64,000 bases of DNA from Pseudacidovorax sp. RU35E (GCF_900156165.1 NZ_FTMY01000010.1:62001-126000), one strand, 5' to 3'. Counted from the stretch's first letter, positions 18,377 through 27,833 are shown. Made by a program: numbers and translations. The notes: generated by a model not told the origin, from the letters alone.

Positions 18377-19087
18377 ATGAAGCACGAGCCATCCAGGCTT
18401 TCGGGCCTTTCAGCCGCCCAGCACGCCGCCTTCCGCCGCTTGGCGCAGGACCTGCCCGGCATCGACCGCGAGGCCTATGAATCCGCCGGCCGCGACTGGC
18501 GCGATCCGGTCATCGGGCTGGGGCCGCGGGACGCGGCGCTGTGCATCTTCGGCCGCGACCCGGGGCGCACGGAGGCGCAGCAGGGGCAGCCCTTCCTGGG
18601 CAAGGGCGGGCAACTGGTACGGGCGGCGCTGCACCGCCAACGGCACGGGCCGGACGCACCGGCGCCGGACTTTGCGGAATCCATCGAGGCCGGATCGGGC
18701 GTGTTCTGGCTCAACACCGCGCCCTACAAGCCGGTGGGCAACAAAGCCTGGTCGATGGCGGTCAAGCGGCGCTTCCGTCCGCTGATGGCCGAGCTGCTCA
18801 TCGACCTGTGGCAGGGCCGCGATGGCCGGCGCACCGTGATCGCGCTGGGCCGCGAGGCCTTCTTCTGGTTCGGCATCGGGCAACCAGCCGAGGTGAATGC
18901 GGCCCTCGACGACTTCTGGGCGCTGGGCGACGAACGCTATGGCCGCACGCTGGAAGTCGGCTACGCGCACGGCGGCGTCACGCACCCCGTCACGCTCGCG
19001 CCGCTGCCGCATCCATCGCCGGCCAATGCGGTGTGGTTCGCGCGCTTTTCGGCGCTGATGGATGCACGCCTGCGGCACTTGAGCTGA
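18377..19087 (+). CDS. Uracil-DNA glycosylase family protein
   Basis: Protein of 236 residues with the UDG-superfamily layout: the active-site loop is [20 protein letters not shown] (about residues 62-81), then [16 protein letters not shown] with the Asn-containing strand, and [10 protein letters not shown] near residue 213, the HPSP loop that inserts into DNA. The loop lacks the GxDPY of family 1 and looks closest to family 4/5-like enzymes, but no four-cysteine iron-sulfur set is visible, so the exact activity is uncertain. An in-frame ATG at 18326 overlaps the HEPN stop by 4 bp and is a possible alternative start. Confidence 0.75.
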   Translation: MKHEPSRLSGLSAAQHAAFRRLAQDLPGIDREAYESAGRDWRDPVIGLGPRDAALCIFGRDPGRTEAQQGQPFLGKGGQLVRAALHRQRHGPDAPAPDFAESIEAGSGVFWLNTAPYKPVGNKAWSMAVKRRFRPLMAELLIDLWQGRDGRRTVIALGREAFFWFGIGQPAEVNAALDDFWALGDERYGRTLEVGYAHGGVTHPVTLAPLPHPSPANAVWFARFSALMDARLRHLS

Positions 19088-19187
19088 CGCCCCCGCGCCT
19101 CAATGCGCTTCGCCGCGAGGAAGGCTGCGGACGATTGCGCCATGGCGGCGACCGGACTTCAGGGCGGGGCTATGCTCGACGCCGTCC

Positions 19188-19829
19188 ATGACTGCGCCGT
19201 CCCCCCGCCTCATCCGCTTCCACAAACCCTACGGCGTGCTGAGCCAGTTCACACCCGAGGGGCGCTGGCGCGGGCTCAAGGACTTTATCGACCTGCCCGG
19301 CGTGCATGCCGCCGGCCGGCTCGATGCCGACAGCGAGGGCCTGTTGCTGCTGACCCGCGACGGCCCGCTGCAGGCCCGCATCGCCGACCCGCGGCACAAG
19401 ATGGAGAAGACCTACTGGGTGCAGGTGGAGGGCCTGTGCACCGACGAGGCGCTGGCGCAGCTGCGCCACGGTGTCGTGCTCAACGATGGGCCCACGCTGC
19501 CAGCGCGCGCGCGCCGGCTCGATCCGCCGCCGCAGTTGTCACCGCGCGAGCCCCCGATCCGCGAGCGCAAGAACATTCCCACCGACTGGATCGAGCTAGC
19601 CATCCGCGAGGGCCGCAACCGGCAGGTGCGGCGGATGACGGCGGCGGTGGGCCTGCCGACGCTGCGGCTGATCCGCGTCGCCATCGGCCCCTTCGTGCTC
19701 GAGGGGCTGGCGACCGGCACCTGGGAGGCGCTGGAGGTGCCGCCGGTGCTCGATGCGCCGGTGCCCCGACCGCCCCGAACTGCTGCACCCACGCCAGGGA
19801 GCAGACCCATCCGGACCGGGCGCCGATGA
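19188..19829 (+). CDS. rluE: 23S rRNA pseudouridine synthase RluE-like
   Basis: RsuA-family pseudouridine synthase of 213 residues. The catalytic Asp46 lies in [28 protein letters not shown] and [20 protein letters not shown] are further family signatures. There is no N-terminal S4 domain, which fits RluE, the enzyme that modifies U2457 of 23S rRNA in E. coli. The last 20 or so residues ([16 protein letters not shown]) do not look like RluE and are an out-of-frame reading of a ybdD remnant, so the natural C-terminus has been replaced. Confidence 0.9.
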   Translation: MTAPSPRLIRFHKPYGVLSQFTPEGRWRGLKDFIDLPGVHAAGRLDADSEGLLLLTRDGPLQARIADPRHKMEKTYWVQVEGLCTDEALAQLRHGVVLNDGPTLPARARRLDPPPQLSPREPPIRERKNIPTDWIELAIREGRNRQVRRMTAAVGLPTLRLIRVAIGPFVLEGLATGTWEALEVPPVLDAPVPRPPRTAAPTPGSRPIRTGRR

Positions 19830-19897
19830 GCTACGAGGAATTCTCCCGCGAGCGGCTGGAGGCGCGCTACGGCGCAGGCAAGGGGCGCTGCTGCTGA
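19808..19897 (+). pseudogene. 3' remnant of ybdD (YbdD/YjiX, DUF466)
   Basis: In the +2 frame relative to rluE, codons 19808-19897 read [19 protein letters not shown] followed by RYGAGKGRCC and a stop. This matches the conserved C-terminus of YbdD/YjiX proteins (HPDQTPMTYEEFF..., ending RYGG..RCC), small partners of the CstA/BtsT peptide and pyruvate transporters. Upstream of 19808 the frame is only a shadow of rluE and no cstA is nearby, so a deletion has probably joined rluE to the ybdD tail. A 23-codon ORF could still start at ATG 19826. Confidence 0.7.
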
Positions 19898-19919
19898 GCA
19901 GCGGCGCCCTGGCCAGCGC

Positions 19920-21512
19920 TCACCGGCAGGCGAAGCTGGCCGCCTTGTCGGCATCGCCGCCCAGGTACTGCGCCACCTTTGGATAGGCGCACACGGGCCG
20001 GCTGCGTTCGCTGCCGTCGGCGCGGCGCTGGGTGGCCAGCAGCGCGGCGGGCGCGCGGCCCGTCTCGGTCCAGTCGATCACGGCCGTCACCGCATCGAGC
20101 ACGTTCGGCGAGTCGCCGCCGTTGCAGTGCTGCATGCCGGGCACCATGAACACGCGGTAGCTGTCGTCCAGCTTGGGCATGGCGCGCGCCGCCTCCTCGT
20201 GGTAGCCCACGCTCATCATCGGATTGAGGGCCGGGTCGGCCCAGCCGTGGTAGGTGATCATCTTGCCGCCACGGGCCGCGAAGGCGCTCAGGTCAGGGTT
20301 GCGCGCATCCACCAGCGTGCTGATGAAGCTGGTGGCGCGGAAGCCCTGGTCCAGGTCGAAGGTGCGCCAGTCGGCATCGGGCCGGCTGGCGGGCTGGTCG
20401 GCGAAGTAGCGCAGGAAGGTCTGGGCATAGGCGCTCTGGCGGGTCTCGCCAGGCGGCAGGGCCTGCGCGCCAGCAGTGGCGGCCGGGGCGCGCGGCATCG
20501 AGACGAACCATTCCGCCCAGCCGCTGATGCCGCTGGCGTCGGGCGCCTCCGAACCCCAGGGCCAGGCCGGGAACACGCTCTTGCCCTTGTGCTGCATGTC
20601 CCGGTGCACCGCCTCCAGCGCGGCGACCTGCGCCTCGCTCAGGTCCGGGAAGTCCGCCCTCGGATCGATGACGCAGCGGCGCGGATCGGCGATCACACCA
20701 TCCTTCAGGCCGTCCACCGCATCGCACTTGGCGACGATGGCGCGGCCGATCTGCGACAGCTGCGCGCCGGTGAAGCCGGCCTTGGCGATCAGCGGCGCGT
20801 ACGACACATAGTCGTACATCGTGCCGGTGAAGTTGAGCACCGGCGCGCCCGCGGCGATGCCGTCGAAGTCGGCCGGATAGCGCTGGGCCGACATCAGGCC
20901 CTGCCGCCCACCGGTGGAGCAGCCATCGAAGTACGACTTGGCCGGCTTGCGGCCGTAGAAGGCGGCGGCCAGGTCCTTGGAGGCCTGTGCCGTCAGGTGC
21001 ACGGCGCGGAAGCTGTAGTCGACCAACTTGGCCAGGTCGTTCTGCGCGAAGCTGCCGAGCGGCTGCGCCACGGCATCGTGGCCGGTGTTGGTCTGGGCGG
21101 CGACGAAGCCGCGCTTGAGCGCCTCGTCGCGCAGTGCCACGCGGCTGGGTGCGTCGATGCGCTCGCCGGCATAGCCGCCGTTGCCACGCATGTACAGCCG
21201 GCCGTTCCAGCGCATGGGCAACGCCACCTCGACCAGCACCTCGGGGTCGAGCATGGCGACGATGCGGCAGAAGTCCGGTACGCCGTTGGCCGCGGGCGTG
21301 GCGGTCGCGCTGAGCACGGTCAGCCGCGTGCCCTCGACCGAGCTCACCTGCTGGCCGAGCCGCGCACAGTCGCCGGTGGCCGGAAGGCTGGCTTCGGCAT
21401 AGCGCGACGCAGACTGGGCGGAATCGCGGAAGCTGCCGACGTTCTGCGCGTGAGCACCGGCGCCGAGGGCCGCCAGACACAGGGCAGTGGTGCGAAGGGT
21501 GAGCGGATGCAT
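19920..21512 (-). CDS. Tannase/feruloyl esterase family hydrolase (secreted)
   Basis: Exported alpha/beta hydrolase of 530 residues. The signal peptide (TALCLAALGAGAHA, cleaved near residue 22) is followed by the tannase fold. The nucleophile is Ser199 in FDGCSTGGRQGL; GMQHCNGGD near residue 485 supplies the catalytic His. The Cys beside Ser and the Cys beside His form the disulfide typical of this family (CS-D-HC motif). Substrates in the family include tannins, feruloyl esters and mono-hydroxyethyl terephthalate; which applies cannot be told. The ATG at 21512 has GAGGAGA upstream; longer in-frame extensions lack a signal sequence. Confidence 0.9.
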   Translation of the reverse strand: MHPLTLRTTALCLAALGAGAHAQNVGSFRDSAQSASRYAEASLPATGDCARLGQQVSSVEGTRLTVLSATATPAANGVPDFCRIVAMLDPEVLVEVALPMRWNGRLYMRGNGGYAGERIDAPSRVALRDEALKRGFVAAQTNTGHDAVAQPLGSFAQNDLAKLVDYSFRAVHLTAQASKDLAAAFYGRKPAKSYFDGCSTGGRQGLMSAQRYPADFDGIAAGAPVLNFTGTMYDYVSYAPLIAKAGFTGAQLSQIGRAIVAKCDAVDGLKDGVIADPRRCVIDPRADFPDLSEAQVAALEAVHRDMQHKGKSVFPAWPWGSEAPDASGISGWAEWFVSMPRAPAATAGAQALPPGETRQSAYAQTFLRYFADQPASRPDADWRTFDLDQGFRATSFISTLVDARNPDLSAFAARGGKMITYHGWADPALNPMMSVGYHEEAARAMPKLDDSYRVFMVPGMQHCNGGDSPNVLDAVTAVIDWTETGRAPAALLATQRRADGSERSRPVCAYPKVAQYLGGDADKAASFACR

Positions 21513-21615
21513 GCGTGTCTCCTCGTTGTTCAGGGTGGCGGGAGTATGGGGTGCCGCCGCGGGCCCGGGACCACGGGGCTGTTCCGGGCACGACGGGCCA
21601 CCACGCCAGCCGGGT

Positions 21616-22272
21616 TCAGTGGAGCGCGCCGCCGGCTTCCACGATGTCCCGCTCCACCGCCAGCGCCGTGCGCAGCAGCAGGCGCATGGCCTGTACCTGC
21701 GTTTCCAGCGGCAGGCAGGGCATGCCCGGCGCGCGTGCGGCCTGTTCCGGCAGCGCGGGCACATGCACGAAGCCGCCACGCGTGCGGGCCAGTACGGGCT
21801 GCGTGGCCAGTCGGTGCATCAACCCGTAGAAGGCATGGTTGCAGACGAAGGTGCCCGCGCTGTTGGAGACCGAGGCCGGCAGGCCCGCAGACCGCAGCCC
21901 ATGCACGATGGCCTTGATGGGCAGGCTGGAGAAGTAGGCCGCCGGCCCGCCCGCAGCCACCGGCGCATCGACCGGCTGGCGGCCGGCGTTGTCGGGGATG
22001 CGCGCGTCGTCCACATTGATGGCGACGCGCTCGGGCGTGATCTCGGCGCGGCCACTGGCCAGCCCCAGGCCGACCACCAGGCGTGGCACCGCGCCCTGCG
22101 CCAGCGCCTCGTCCAGGCGGGCCAGCGCGGCACCGAACACGCAGGGCAGCTGGACCGCCTGCACCGTGGCGCCGCCGCACGCCCAGCCATCGAGCGCGCG
22201 GGCCACCTCCCACGACGGATTGACCGTGTCGCGATCGAAGGCTTCGAAGCCGGTGAGGAGGATGCGGGACAT
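21616..22272 (-). CDS. pcp: Pyroglutamyl-peptidase I
   Basis: Cytosolic cysteine peptidase (C15) that removes N-terminal pyroglutamate from peptides. 218 residues, the family length. The catalytic triad is visible: Glu81 ([11 protein letters not shown]), Cys144 ([14 protein letters not shown]) and His170 ([12 protein letters not shown]); LLTGFEAFD at the N-terminus is the usual signature. It sits 103 bp downstream of nothing on its strand and upstream of the tannase-family gene; co-transcription is possible but unsupported. Confidence 0.95.
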   Translation of the reverse strand: MSRILLTGFEAFDRDTVNPSWEVARALDGWACGGATVQAVQLPCVFGAALARLDEALAQGAVPRLVVGLGLASGRAEITPERVAINVDDARIPDNAGRQPVDAPVAAGGPAAYFSSLPIKAIVHGLRSAGLPASVSNSAGTFVCNHAFYGLMHRLATQPVLARTRGGFVHVPALPEQAARAPGMPCLPLETQVQAMRLLLRTALAVERDIVEAGGALH

Positions 22273-22368
22273 GACGGGATTCCTTCAGCGCTGCGGCGAA
22301 AGGATAGCCACGCAGGGCAGATCGCACCGGGGCTGCGAACATTGCGGTTCGAAGATGATCCATCACCG

Positions 22369-23292
22369 ATGCCTGAATCTCCCTCTCCTTTCCTTCTCCG
22401 CAGCACGCCGGCCTCTGACGGCCTAGCCGACCGGCGCGGCTTTCTTGCCGCGCTGGCGGCGGGCGCCCTGCTTCCCTCCGCGGTTCACGCAGCACCTCGG
22501 CAGCCCTCCCCGACGCCTTCTCCCACCGCACCCGGCGTGTGGCCTCGTGCCCTCCAGGTCCCGGGCGGCGTGGCGCGCCTGGCGCTCGGGCCGGCCAACC
22601 GGCGGCCCGCGGTCCGCACCGCGGCAGGCCTGCCGGTGCTGGTGGTGGGCGACCCCATCGAATGGACGGCCGTGGTCGGCATCCCCCTGGCCGCCAGCCC
22701 CGGCGAAGCCGAGGTGCAGGTCGGCACCGCGGGCGAGGCGCACCGCATCGCCTATGCGATCGCGCCGAAGCGATATGCCGAGCAGCGGCTCACCGTGGCG
22801 CCCAAGACGGTGGACCTTTCCGCCGCGGACCAGGCTCGCTACGAACGCGAGCGCGACCATCAGGCCGGTGTGATGGCCACCTTCAGCGACCCCGTGCCCG
22901 CCGAACTGGCAATGGCGGTGCCCGTGCCCGGCCGCCGCTCCAGTTCATTCGGGCTGCGCCGCGTGTTCAATGGCCAGGCGCGCAATCCACACAGCGGCAT
23001 GGACATCGCCGCGGCCACCGGCACGCCCGTTCGGGCGCCTGTGCCGGGCACCGTGATCGACACGGGCGACTACTTCTTCAACGGCGGCACCGTGTGGCTC
23101 GACCATGGCGGCGGGCTGCTGAGCATGTACTGCCACCTCAGCCGCATCGACGCGAAGGTGGGCGACCGTCTGGCCACGGGCGACGCCTTCTGCGCCGTCG
23201 GCGCCACCGGCCGCGTGACCGGGCCGCATCTGCACTGGGGCGTGATGCTGAACCGCACGATGGTGGATCCCGCCCTGTTCATCGAGGCCTGA
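22369..23292 (+). CDS. M23-family metallopeptidase (LytM-like), exported
   Basis: Exported peptidase or amidase activator of 307 residues. DRRGFLAALAAGALLPSAVHA resembles a Tat-type or long Sec signal. The C-terminal LytM domain has the zinc ligands of the active family: HSGMD (H-x3-D), and HLHWG near residue 290; VRAPVPGTVIDTGDYFFNGG is the usual connecting segment. All ligands appear present, so it is probably an active endopeptidase cleaving peptidoglycan cross-links. Start chosen as the first ATG before the signal, divergent from pcp with a 96-bp gap. Confidence 0.88.
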   Translation: MPESPSPFLLRSTPASDGLADRRGFLAALAAGALLPSAVHAAPRQPSPTPSPTAPGVWPRALQVPGGVARLALGPANRRPAVRTAAGLPVLVVGDPIEWTAVVGIPLAASPGEAEVQVGTAGEAHRIAYAIAPKRYAEQRLTVAPKTVDLSAADQARYERERDHQAGVMATFSDPVPAELAMAVPVPGRRSSSFGLRRVFNGQARNPHSGMDIAAATGTPVRAPVPGTVIDTGDYFFNGGTVWLDHGGGLLSMYCHLSRIDAKVGDRLATGDAFCAVGATGRVTGPHLHWGVMLNRTMVDPALFIEA

Positions 23293-23557
23293 CGCGAGTT
23301 GGCCGAAGCAGTAGGCGTGGTTGGCATCGGCCAGGGCAACGAACTGCGCCCTCCCCTCGGCCAGGCGAGGTGTCGCGCGAATGATCTGCGCGGGTGGCAG
23401 CGGAGGGCCGCCCCGGGCCGACAGCTCGAATTCGCCCGTGCCGCGCCGCAGCATGCGCCGCCGTCCGACACGCCGGTCGGCCTTGCCGCTGGTGCAATCC
23501 TCAGCGAGGCGGGTCGCAGTGGAAGGCCCGTCCGAACCATCGTTTGAGGAGAAACGA

Positions 23558-23791
23558 ATGCCCCGATTTGCCACCATCCAAGGCCATGTCACCTACACGC
23601 CCGGCGACGGCGCGCCCATCGAGATTCCGGAAGGCCGGGTCGAAATCGTGGAGGCCGAAGACAGCGTCACGATGTCCTGGGAGGCCGAGCCCGGCACCGT
23701 GGGCACCACGGCCATGCCGCGCCTGCAGTACGACCAGTATGTCGAAGCCGGAAAGATCCGTCCGGACGCGGAGGGTCAGTCGTCAGCCTGA
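23558..23791 (+). CDS. Small conserved hypothetical protein
   Basis: A 77-residue acidic soluble protein (MPRFATIQGHVTYTPGDG, then IEIPEGRVEIVEAEDSVTMSW) that reads as an all-beta domain followed by a helical tail. AGGAG lies seven bases before the ATG. No motif points to a function. The preceding 265 bp show no further gene. Its last 16 bp overlap the convergent LysR gene. Confidence 0.7.
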   Translation: MPRFATIQGHVTYTPGDGAPIEIPEGRVEIVEAEDSVTMSWEAEPGTVGTTAMPRLQYDQYVEAGKIRPDAEGQSSA

Positions 23792-24771
23792 AACTTAGAG
23801 GCGCGGGGACGGGGGCGACGTGCCGCTTGCCCCGACCCAGCGCCGTCTGGGCGCACCTGGTCAGGCTGCACCGCGGGAGCGACCCAGGCCTCGCGCAAAT
23901 GGTCCAGGAACCGCTGGGCCAATGGCGTCGGCGTCGCGCCCGCCAACGTCAGGATCCCCATCTGCCGCGTCAAGGCCACATCGGCCAATTGCAGCCCCTT
24001 GAGCACCGCGTCGCGGGGGTCGAGGGCCAATTCCGGCACCAAGCCCACCCCCAGGCCCGCCTCGACCATGGCGAGCAGGGCGCTCACATGGCCCACTTCC
24101 AGCCAGGCCCGCGGTGGGCGTTGATCCGCACCCAGCCCTGCATCCAGCAGGCGTCGATTGCCGCTGGTGCGTGCCACCGTCACCCACCGCTCCGCCGCGA
24201 ACATCGCCAGTGCCAATGACCGCTTGCGTGCAAGCGGATGGTCCCGCCGCACGGCCAGCACATAGCGCTCTTCCAGCAGGGGTTCGAAGCCCAGCGCCGC
24301 GTCCGTCACGCCGCTGAAGCCCACGCCGAAATCGGCTTCGCCGGTGCGCACGGCCGCGGCGACCTCGTCCATGCCACCGTCCATCAGCCTGACCCGCACC
24401 TGCGGCATGCGGCGACTGAAGCCATCGATCAGCTCAGGCATCCGCGCCGTTGCCACGGTGGGCACACAGGCGATGGAAATGCGGCCCGCATGGCGCGCCG
24501 CGATCTCATGCACGCCCAGCACCGCGGCCTCCAGGTCGTCCAGAGCGAATCGGGCGCGCGACAGGAAGGACTCTCCCACCCGGGTCAGCCTCACCTCGCG
24601 CGTCGTCCGCTCGAACAGACGCGCGCCCAGCAGTTGCTCCAGCCGGTCTACACGGCGGCTGAGCGCGGCGGGCGAAAGGTGCAGGTCTTCGGCAGCGGCC
24701 CGGAACCCGCTGCGGTCGGCCACCGCAACGAAGGCCTGCAACTGTTGGAGATCGAAATTGATGCGTGGCAT
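23776..24771 (-). CDS. LysR-family transcriptional regulator
   Basis: LTTR of 331 residues: N-terminal winged helix (FRAAAEDLHLSPAALSRRVD is the recognition region, residues 22-41), linker helix, then a periplasmic-binding-like effector domain. A short basic C-terminal tail (RRPRPRASKFQADD) is extra. It is divergent from a ModA-like binding protein gene and a perfect inverted repeat lies in the shared 85-bp gap, so the regulator probably controls itself and that gene. The start at 24771 gives the standard LTTR N-terminus; the frame is open further upstream. Confidence 0.9.
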   Translation of the reverse strand: MPRINFDLQQLQAFVAVADRSGFRAAAEDLHLSPAALSRRVDRLEQLLGARLFERTTREVRLTRVGESFLSRARFALDDLEAAVLGVHEIAARHAGRISIACVPTVATARMPELIDGFSRRMPQVRVRLMDGGMDEVAAAVRTGEADFGVGFSGVTDAALGFEPLLEERYVLAVRRDHPLARKRSLALAMFAAERWVTVARTSGNRRLLDAGLGADQRPPRAWLEVGHVSALLAMVEAGLGVGLVPELALDPRDAVLKGLQLADVALTRQMGILTLAGATPTPLAQRFLDHLREAWVAPAVQPDQVRPDGAGSGQAARRPRPRASKFQADD

Positions 24772-24774
24772 GCA

Positions 24775-24800
24775 ACAAGTGTATTGAACGTTGCACTTGT
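24775..24800. promoter_or_regulatory. Inverted repeat, probable LysR operator
   Basis: Perfect arms ACAAGTG (24775-24781) and CACTTGT (24794-24800) are separated by 12 bp and end 4 bp from the LysR start codon. Position and dyad symmetry fit an autoregulatory LTTR site that also serves the divergent binding-protein gene at 24857. Confidence 0.5.
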
Positions 24801-24856
24801 CGTAACAACGCGGGGCGCGGAGGATTCGGCCCGGTTTCAACACATCCTCCAAGAAC

Positions 24857-25648
24857 ATGACCGAGACAAGCCTGAAGCGAGGCTTCGCCTGCGCCGCCCT
24901 TTTCCTCGCCTTCACCGCCAACGCCCTGGCCCAGCCCCTGACCATCGTGTCCTCGGGCGGCTTCGCTGCGGCCTACAAGAAGCTGGTGGCCGAGTGGCAG
25001 AAGCAGCCCGACCATGAGGTCGACTCGCAGTGGGGCCCGTCGATGGGCGCCACCAAGAACGCCATTCCCCAGCGTCTGGACCGCAAGGAACCCATCGACG
25101 TGGTCATCATGGTCGGCGATGCGCTCGACAAGCTGATGGCCACCGGCCAGCTGGTGCCGGGCTCCAAGGTCGTGCTGGCCGATTCCACCATCGCCTGCGC
25201 CGTGCCGCAGGGGGCGCCGCGCCCCGACATCAGCACCGTCGACAAGCTGCGCCAGACGCTGCTGAATGCCCGCTCGGTGGCCTGGTCCGACAGCGCCAGC
25301 GGCGAATACATCGAGCGCGAGATGCTGCCCAAGCTGGGCATCGCCGAGCAGATGCGCGGCAAGGGCCGCAAGATCCCGGCCACGCCGGTGGGCGAGATCA
25401 TCGCGTCCAAGGAAGCCGACTTCGGCTGCCAGCAGCGCAGCGAACTGCTGCCGGTGCATGGCATCGACATCGTGGGCGACCTGCCGGCCGACGTGCAGTA
25501 CGTGACCGAGTTCTCCGCCGCCGTCGTCGCCAGCAGCCCGCGCCGCGACGAAGCCACGCGCTTCCTGCGTTTCCTGGCCACGCCCGAGAACGCGGAAGTG
25601 ATCCGCTCGACCGGCCTGGTGCCGATGACCAAGGGCGGCACGCGCTGA
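24857..25648 (+). CDS. Periplasmic substrate-binding protein, ModA-like
   Basis: Exported protein of 263 residues with a Sec signal (CAALFLAFTANALA, cleaved near residue 26) and the type II binding fold of the ModA/SBP_bac_11 group (LTIVSSGGFAAAYKKLVAEW at the mature N-terminus, ATRFLRFLATPENAEVIRSTG near the end). No ABC permease or ATPase follows, so its role may be sensing or supplying a distant transporter. Ligand unknown; stand-alone relatives in Burkholderiales are often only called substrate-binding proteins. Divergent from its likely LysR regulator. Confidence 0.8.
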   Translation: MTETSLKRGFACAALFLAFTANALAQPLTIVSSGGFAAAYKKLVAEWQKQPDHEVDSQWGPSMGATKNAIPQRLDRKEPIDVVIMVGDALDKLMATGQLVPGSKVVLADSTIACAVPQGAPRPDISTVDKLRQTLLNARSVAWSDSASGEYIEREMLPKLGIAEQMRGKGRKIPATPVGEIIASKEADFGCQQRSELLPVHGIDIVGDLPADVQYVTEFSAAVVASSPRRDEATRFLRFLATPENAEVIRSTGLVPMTKGGTR

Positions 25649-25760
25649 GCGAGCGCCCCCTGTGGCCGGCCGCCGCTCCCGGCGGTCGGGCCCGCGCCGC
25701 GCGCACCTGCGCCGGCGCTTTTTTCTTTCCTCTCTCCTTTCTTTTCCGGACCCGCCGACC

Positions 25761-26741
25761 ATGCGATCGATCTCCCGCCGCGCCGTGCTGAGCGCCCTGG
25801 CCTTTTCCACCCTCACCGGCGCTGCCGGCATCGCCGCGGCGGCCGACTGGCCTTCCAAGCCGATCACCCTGATCGTGCCTTTCGCGGCCGGCGGCACCAA
25901 CGACATCCTGGCCCGCATCGTGGGCCAGAAGCTGTCGACCCAGCTCGGCGTGCCGGTGGTGGTGGACAACCGCGGGGGCGCCGGCGGCACCCTGGGCGCC
26001 GGCATCGCCGCCCGCGCCACGCCGGACGGCAACACCTTCCTGATGGCCGCCATCGCCCATGCCGTGGCACCGGCGCTCTACAAGAGCCTGCCCTACGACT
26101 TCGGCCGCGATTTCGACCCCATCGGCCTGATCGGCACCACGCCCAACGTGCTGATCGTCAACCCGTCGGTGCCGGCCAAGACCGTACCCGAGCTGATCGC
26201 CTATGCCAAGGCCAACCCGGGCAAGCTCAACTACGGTTCGGCCGGCCCCGGCAGCACCGAGCACCTGGCCGGCGAGCTGTTCCGCGCCATCACCAAGACC
26301 GACATCACGCACGTGCCCTACAAGGGCGGCGCGCCGATGATGGCCGACCTGCTGGCCGGCAACATCCAGATGGCGCTGGAGACCAGCCCCTCGGCCTCGC
26401 CGCACATCAAGGCCGACAAGGTGCGGGCCCTGGCCGTGACCTCGGCCACCCGCTCGCCCATCTTCCCCAATCTGCCGCCCCTGGCCGAAGCCGGCGTGCC
26501 GGGCTACGAGATGACGACCTGGTTCGCGCTCATGGCCCCGCACAACACGCCCGCCGCCGTGCAGGAGCGCATGCAGAAGGAACTGCGCACCGCGCTGGCC
26601 AACCCCGAGGTCAAGACCCGCTTCGCCGAGCAGGGCGTGACGGCCGGCAACATGACGCCCGCCGAAGTGCGCAGCTTCGTGCAGCGCGAGACCCAGCGCT
26701 GGGGCGACAGCCTGCGCAGCGCGGGCGTCAAGCCCGAATAA
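25761..26741 (+). CDS. Bug-family tripartite tricarboxylate transporter binding protein
   Basis: Periplasmic binding protein of 326 residues. Tat-like signal (SRRAVLSALAFSTLTGAAGI), then the Bug core: DWPSKPITLIVPFAAGGTND, the ligand-binding loop, and NPGKLNYGSAGPGSTEHLAG plus THVPYKGGAPMMADLLAG. Bug proteins bind carboxylates or aromatic acids and usually outnumber their membrane partners (TctA/TctB); none is present here. It follows the ModA-like gene by 112 bp on the same strand and ends at an intrinsic terminator. Confidence 0.9.
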   Translation: MRSISRRAVLSALAFSTLTGAAGIAAAADWPSKPITLIVPFAAGGTNDILARIVGQKLSTQLGVPVVVDNRGGAGGTLGAGIAARATPDGNTFLMAAIAHAVAPALYKSLPYDFGRDFDPIGLIGTTPNVLIVNPSVPAKTVPELIAYAKANPGKLNYGSAGPGSTEHLAGELFRAITKTDITHVPYKGGAPMMADLLAGNIQMALETSPSASPHIKADKVRALAVTSATRSPIFPNLPPLAEAGVPGYEMTTWFALMAPHNTPAAVQERMQKELRTALANPEVKTRFAEQGVTAGNMTPAEVRSFVQRETQRWGDSLRSAGVKPE

Positions 26742-26773
26742 GCGACTGCCCGGACCCGCCCCGGACCCCACGC

Positions 26774-26799
26774 AAGCCGGCCCTGTTGCCGGCTTTTTT
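26774..26799 (+). terminator. Rho-independent terminator after the Bug gene
   Basis: Perfect stem AAGCCGGC (26774-26781) / GCCGGCTT (26788-26795) with a 6-base loop CCTGTT, followed by a six-T run to 26799. The run also contains the end of the convergent LysR stop codon. Confidence 0.85.
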
Positions 26800-27833
26800 C
26801 ATTGGGTCAAGGCCGCTGCCGCGTGCGCTTCCTGCAGGCACTGCGCGAACAGCGCCGTGGCCCGCGCCGGCTGCGGCGAGCGGCGCCACACGCCGACGAA
26901 GCGGCAGTCGTAGACCAGGCGCTGCGGCGCCAGCGCCCGCAGCCGGCCTTCGCGCTCGAAGCCGGCCGCGTAGTGGTCGGGCAGGAAGCCCAGATAGCGC
27001 CCCGACAGCAGCAGCAGCGCGATGGCCTCCTGGTCGTAGCCGGTGGCGCGCCGGGTCAGACGTGCGCGGTGGCTCAGCTCCATGTTGGGCGAGTGGTAGC
27101 CCAGGCCGGCAAAGGCATGGCGGCGCAGGTCGGCCCAGTCCAGCGCGTCGGTGTCGGCCTCGAAGAGTGGATGGCCACGGCCGGCGTAGAGCTGCATGGT
27201 TTCGCCAAACAGGTCGGCATAGGCCAGGCTCTGCGAAGCCCGGTGCGCCGGCACCACGCCCACATGGAAGCGGCCGTCGATCACGCCGCGCTCGATGGCG
27301 TTGAGCGAGGCCACATGCACGTTCAGCGACACACTGGGCGCGCGCTCGGCAAAGCGCGCCATCGCCTCCCCGATTCGGGCCTGCGGGTTGCTGGCCGTCT
27401 TATCGAACAGCGCCACCTCCAGCTCGCCGCCCATGCGGCCGTGGATCTCGTCGATGCCGCCACGGAAGGTGTCCACCGCCGCCAGCAGGCCCAGCGTCTG
27501 CTCGTAGACCTTCTGCCCCTCGGGCGTGAGGGCGAAGCCGGTGCGCCCGCGCCGGCACAGCGTCAGGCCCAGGCGCGTTTCCAGGTCCTTCACGTGGCGG
27601 CTGACGGTGGAGGTGCCGATGTTCAGCTCCAGCTCCGCCGCCGTCATGCCACCACAGTCGACCACCGCCTTGAACACCCGCAGCAGGCGCAGGTCCATGT
27701 CGCTGACCTGGCCGAGCACGGCGCGGCCTCGCGGGCGGGCCTCTTCCGCGGCCGCGGCCGGCTTCGCCTTGCCCCTCGTCACAGGCGGCACCGCTGCAGC
27801 GGGAGCGGCGGCACGCGGCTTTCTTGCTTGCAT
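26799..27833 (-). CDS. LysR-family transcriptional regulator
   Basis: LTTR of 344 residues with an unusually long Ala/Pro/Lys-rich leader of about 45 residues before the winged helix (MDLRLLRVFKAVVDCGGMTA, then IGTSTVSRHVKDLETRLGL). The effector domain follows (LEVALFDKTASNPQARIGEA). An internal ATG at the MDLRLL position (near 27696) would remove the leader. It is divergent from the omega-aminotransferase gene across a 92-bp gap and is the likely regulator of that gene. Confidence 0.88.
   Translation of the reverse strand: MQARKPRAAAPAAAVPPVTRGKAKPAAAAEEARPRGRAVLGQVSDMDLRLLRVFKAVVDCGGMTAAELELNIGTSTVSRHVKDLETRLGLTLCRRGRTGFALTPEGQKVYEQTLGLLAAVDTFRGGIDEIHGRMGGELEVALFDKTASNPQARIGEAMARFAERAPSVSLNVHVASLNAIERGVIDGRFHVGVVPAHRASQSLAYADLFGETMQLYAGRGHPLFEADTDALDWADLRRHAFAGLGYHSPNMELSHRARLTRRATGYDQEAIALLLLSGRYLGFLPDHYAAGFEREGRLRALAPQRLVYDCRFVGVWRRSPQPARATALFAQCLQEAHAAAALTQ

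Noticed and set aside
19103..19897. 264-codon frame ending in the YbdD-like tail, as a fused gene
   Set aside because: Everything upstream of about 19790 is the out-of-frame reading of rluE with no protein-like composition; only the tail is homologous.
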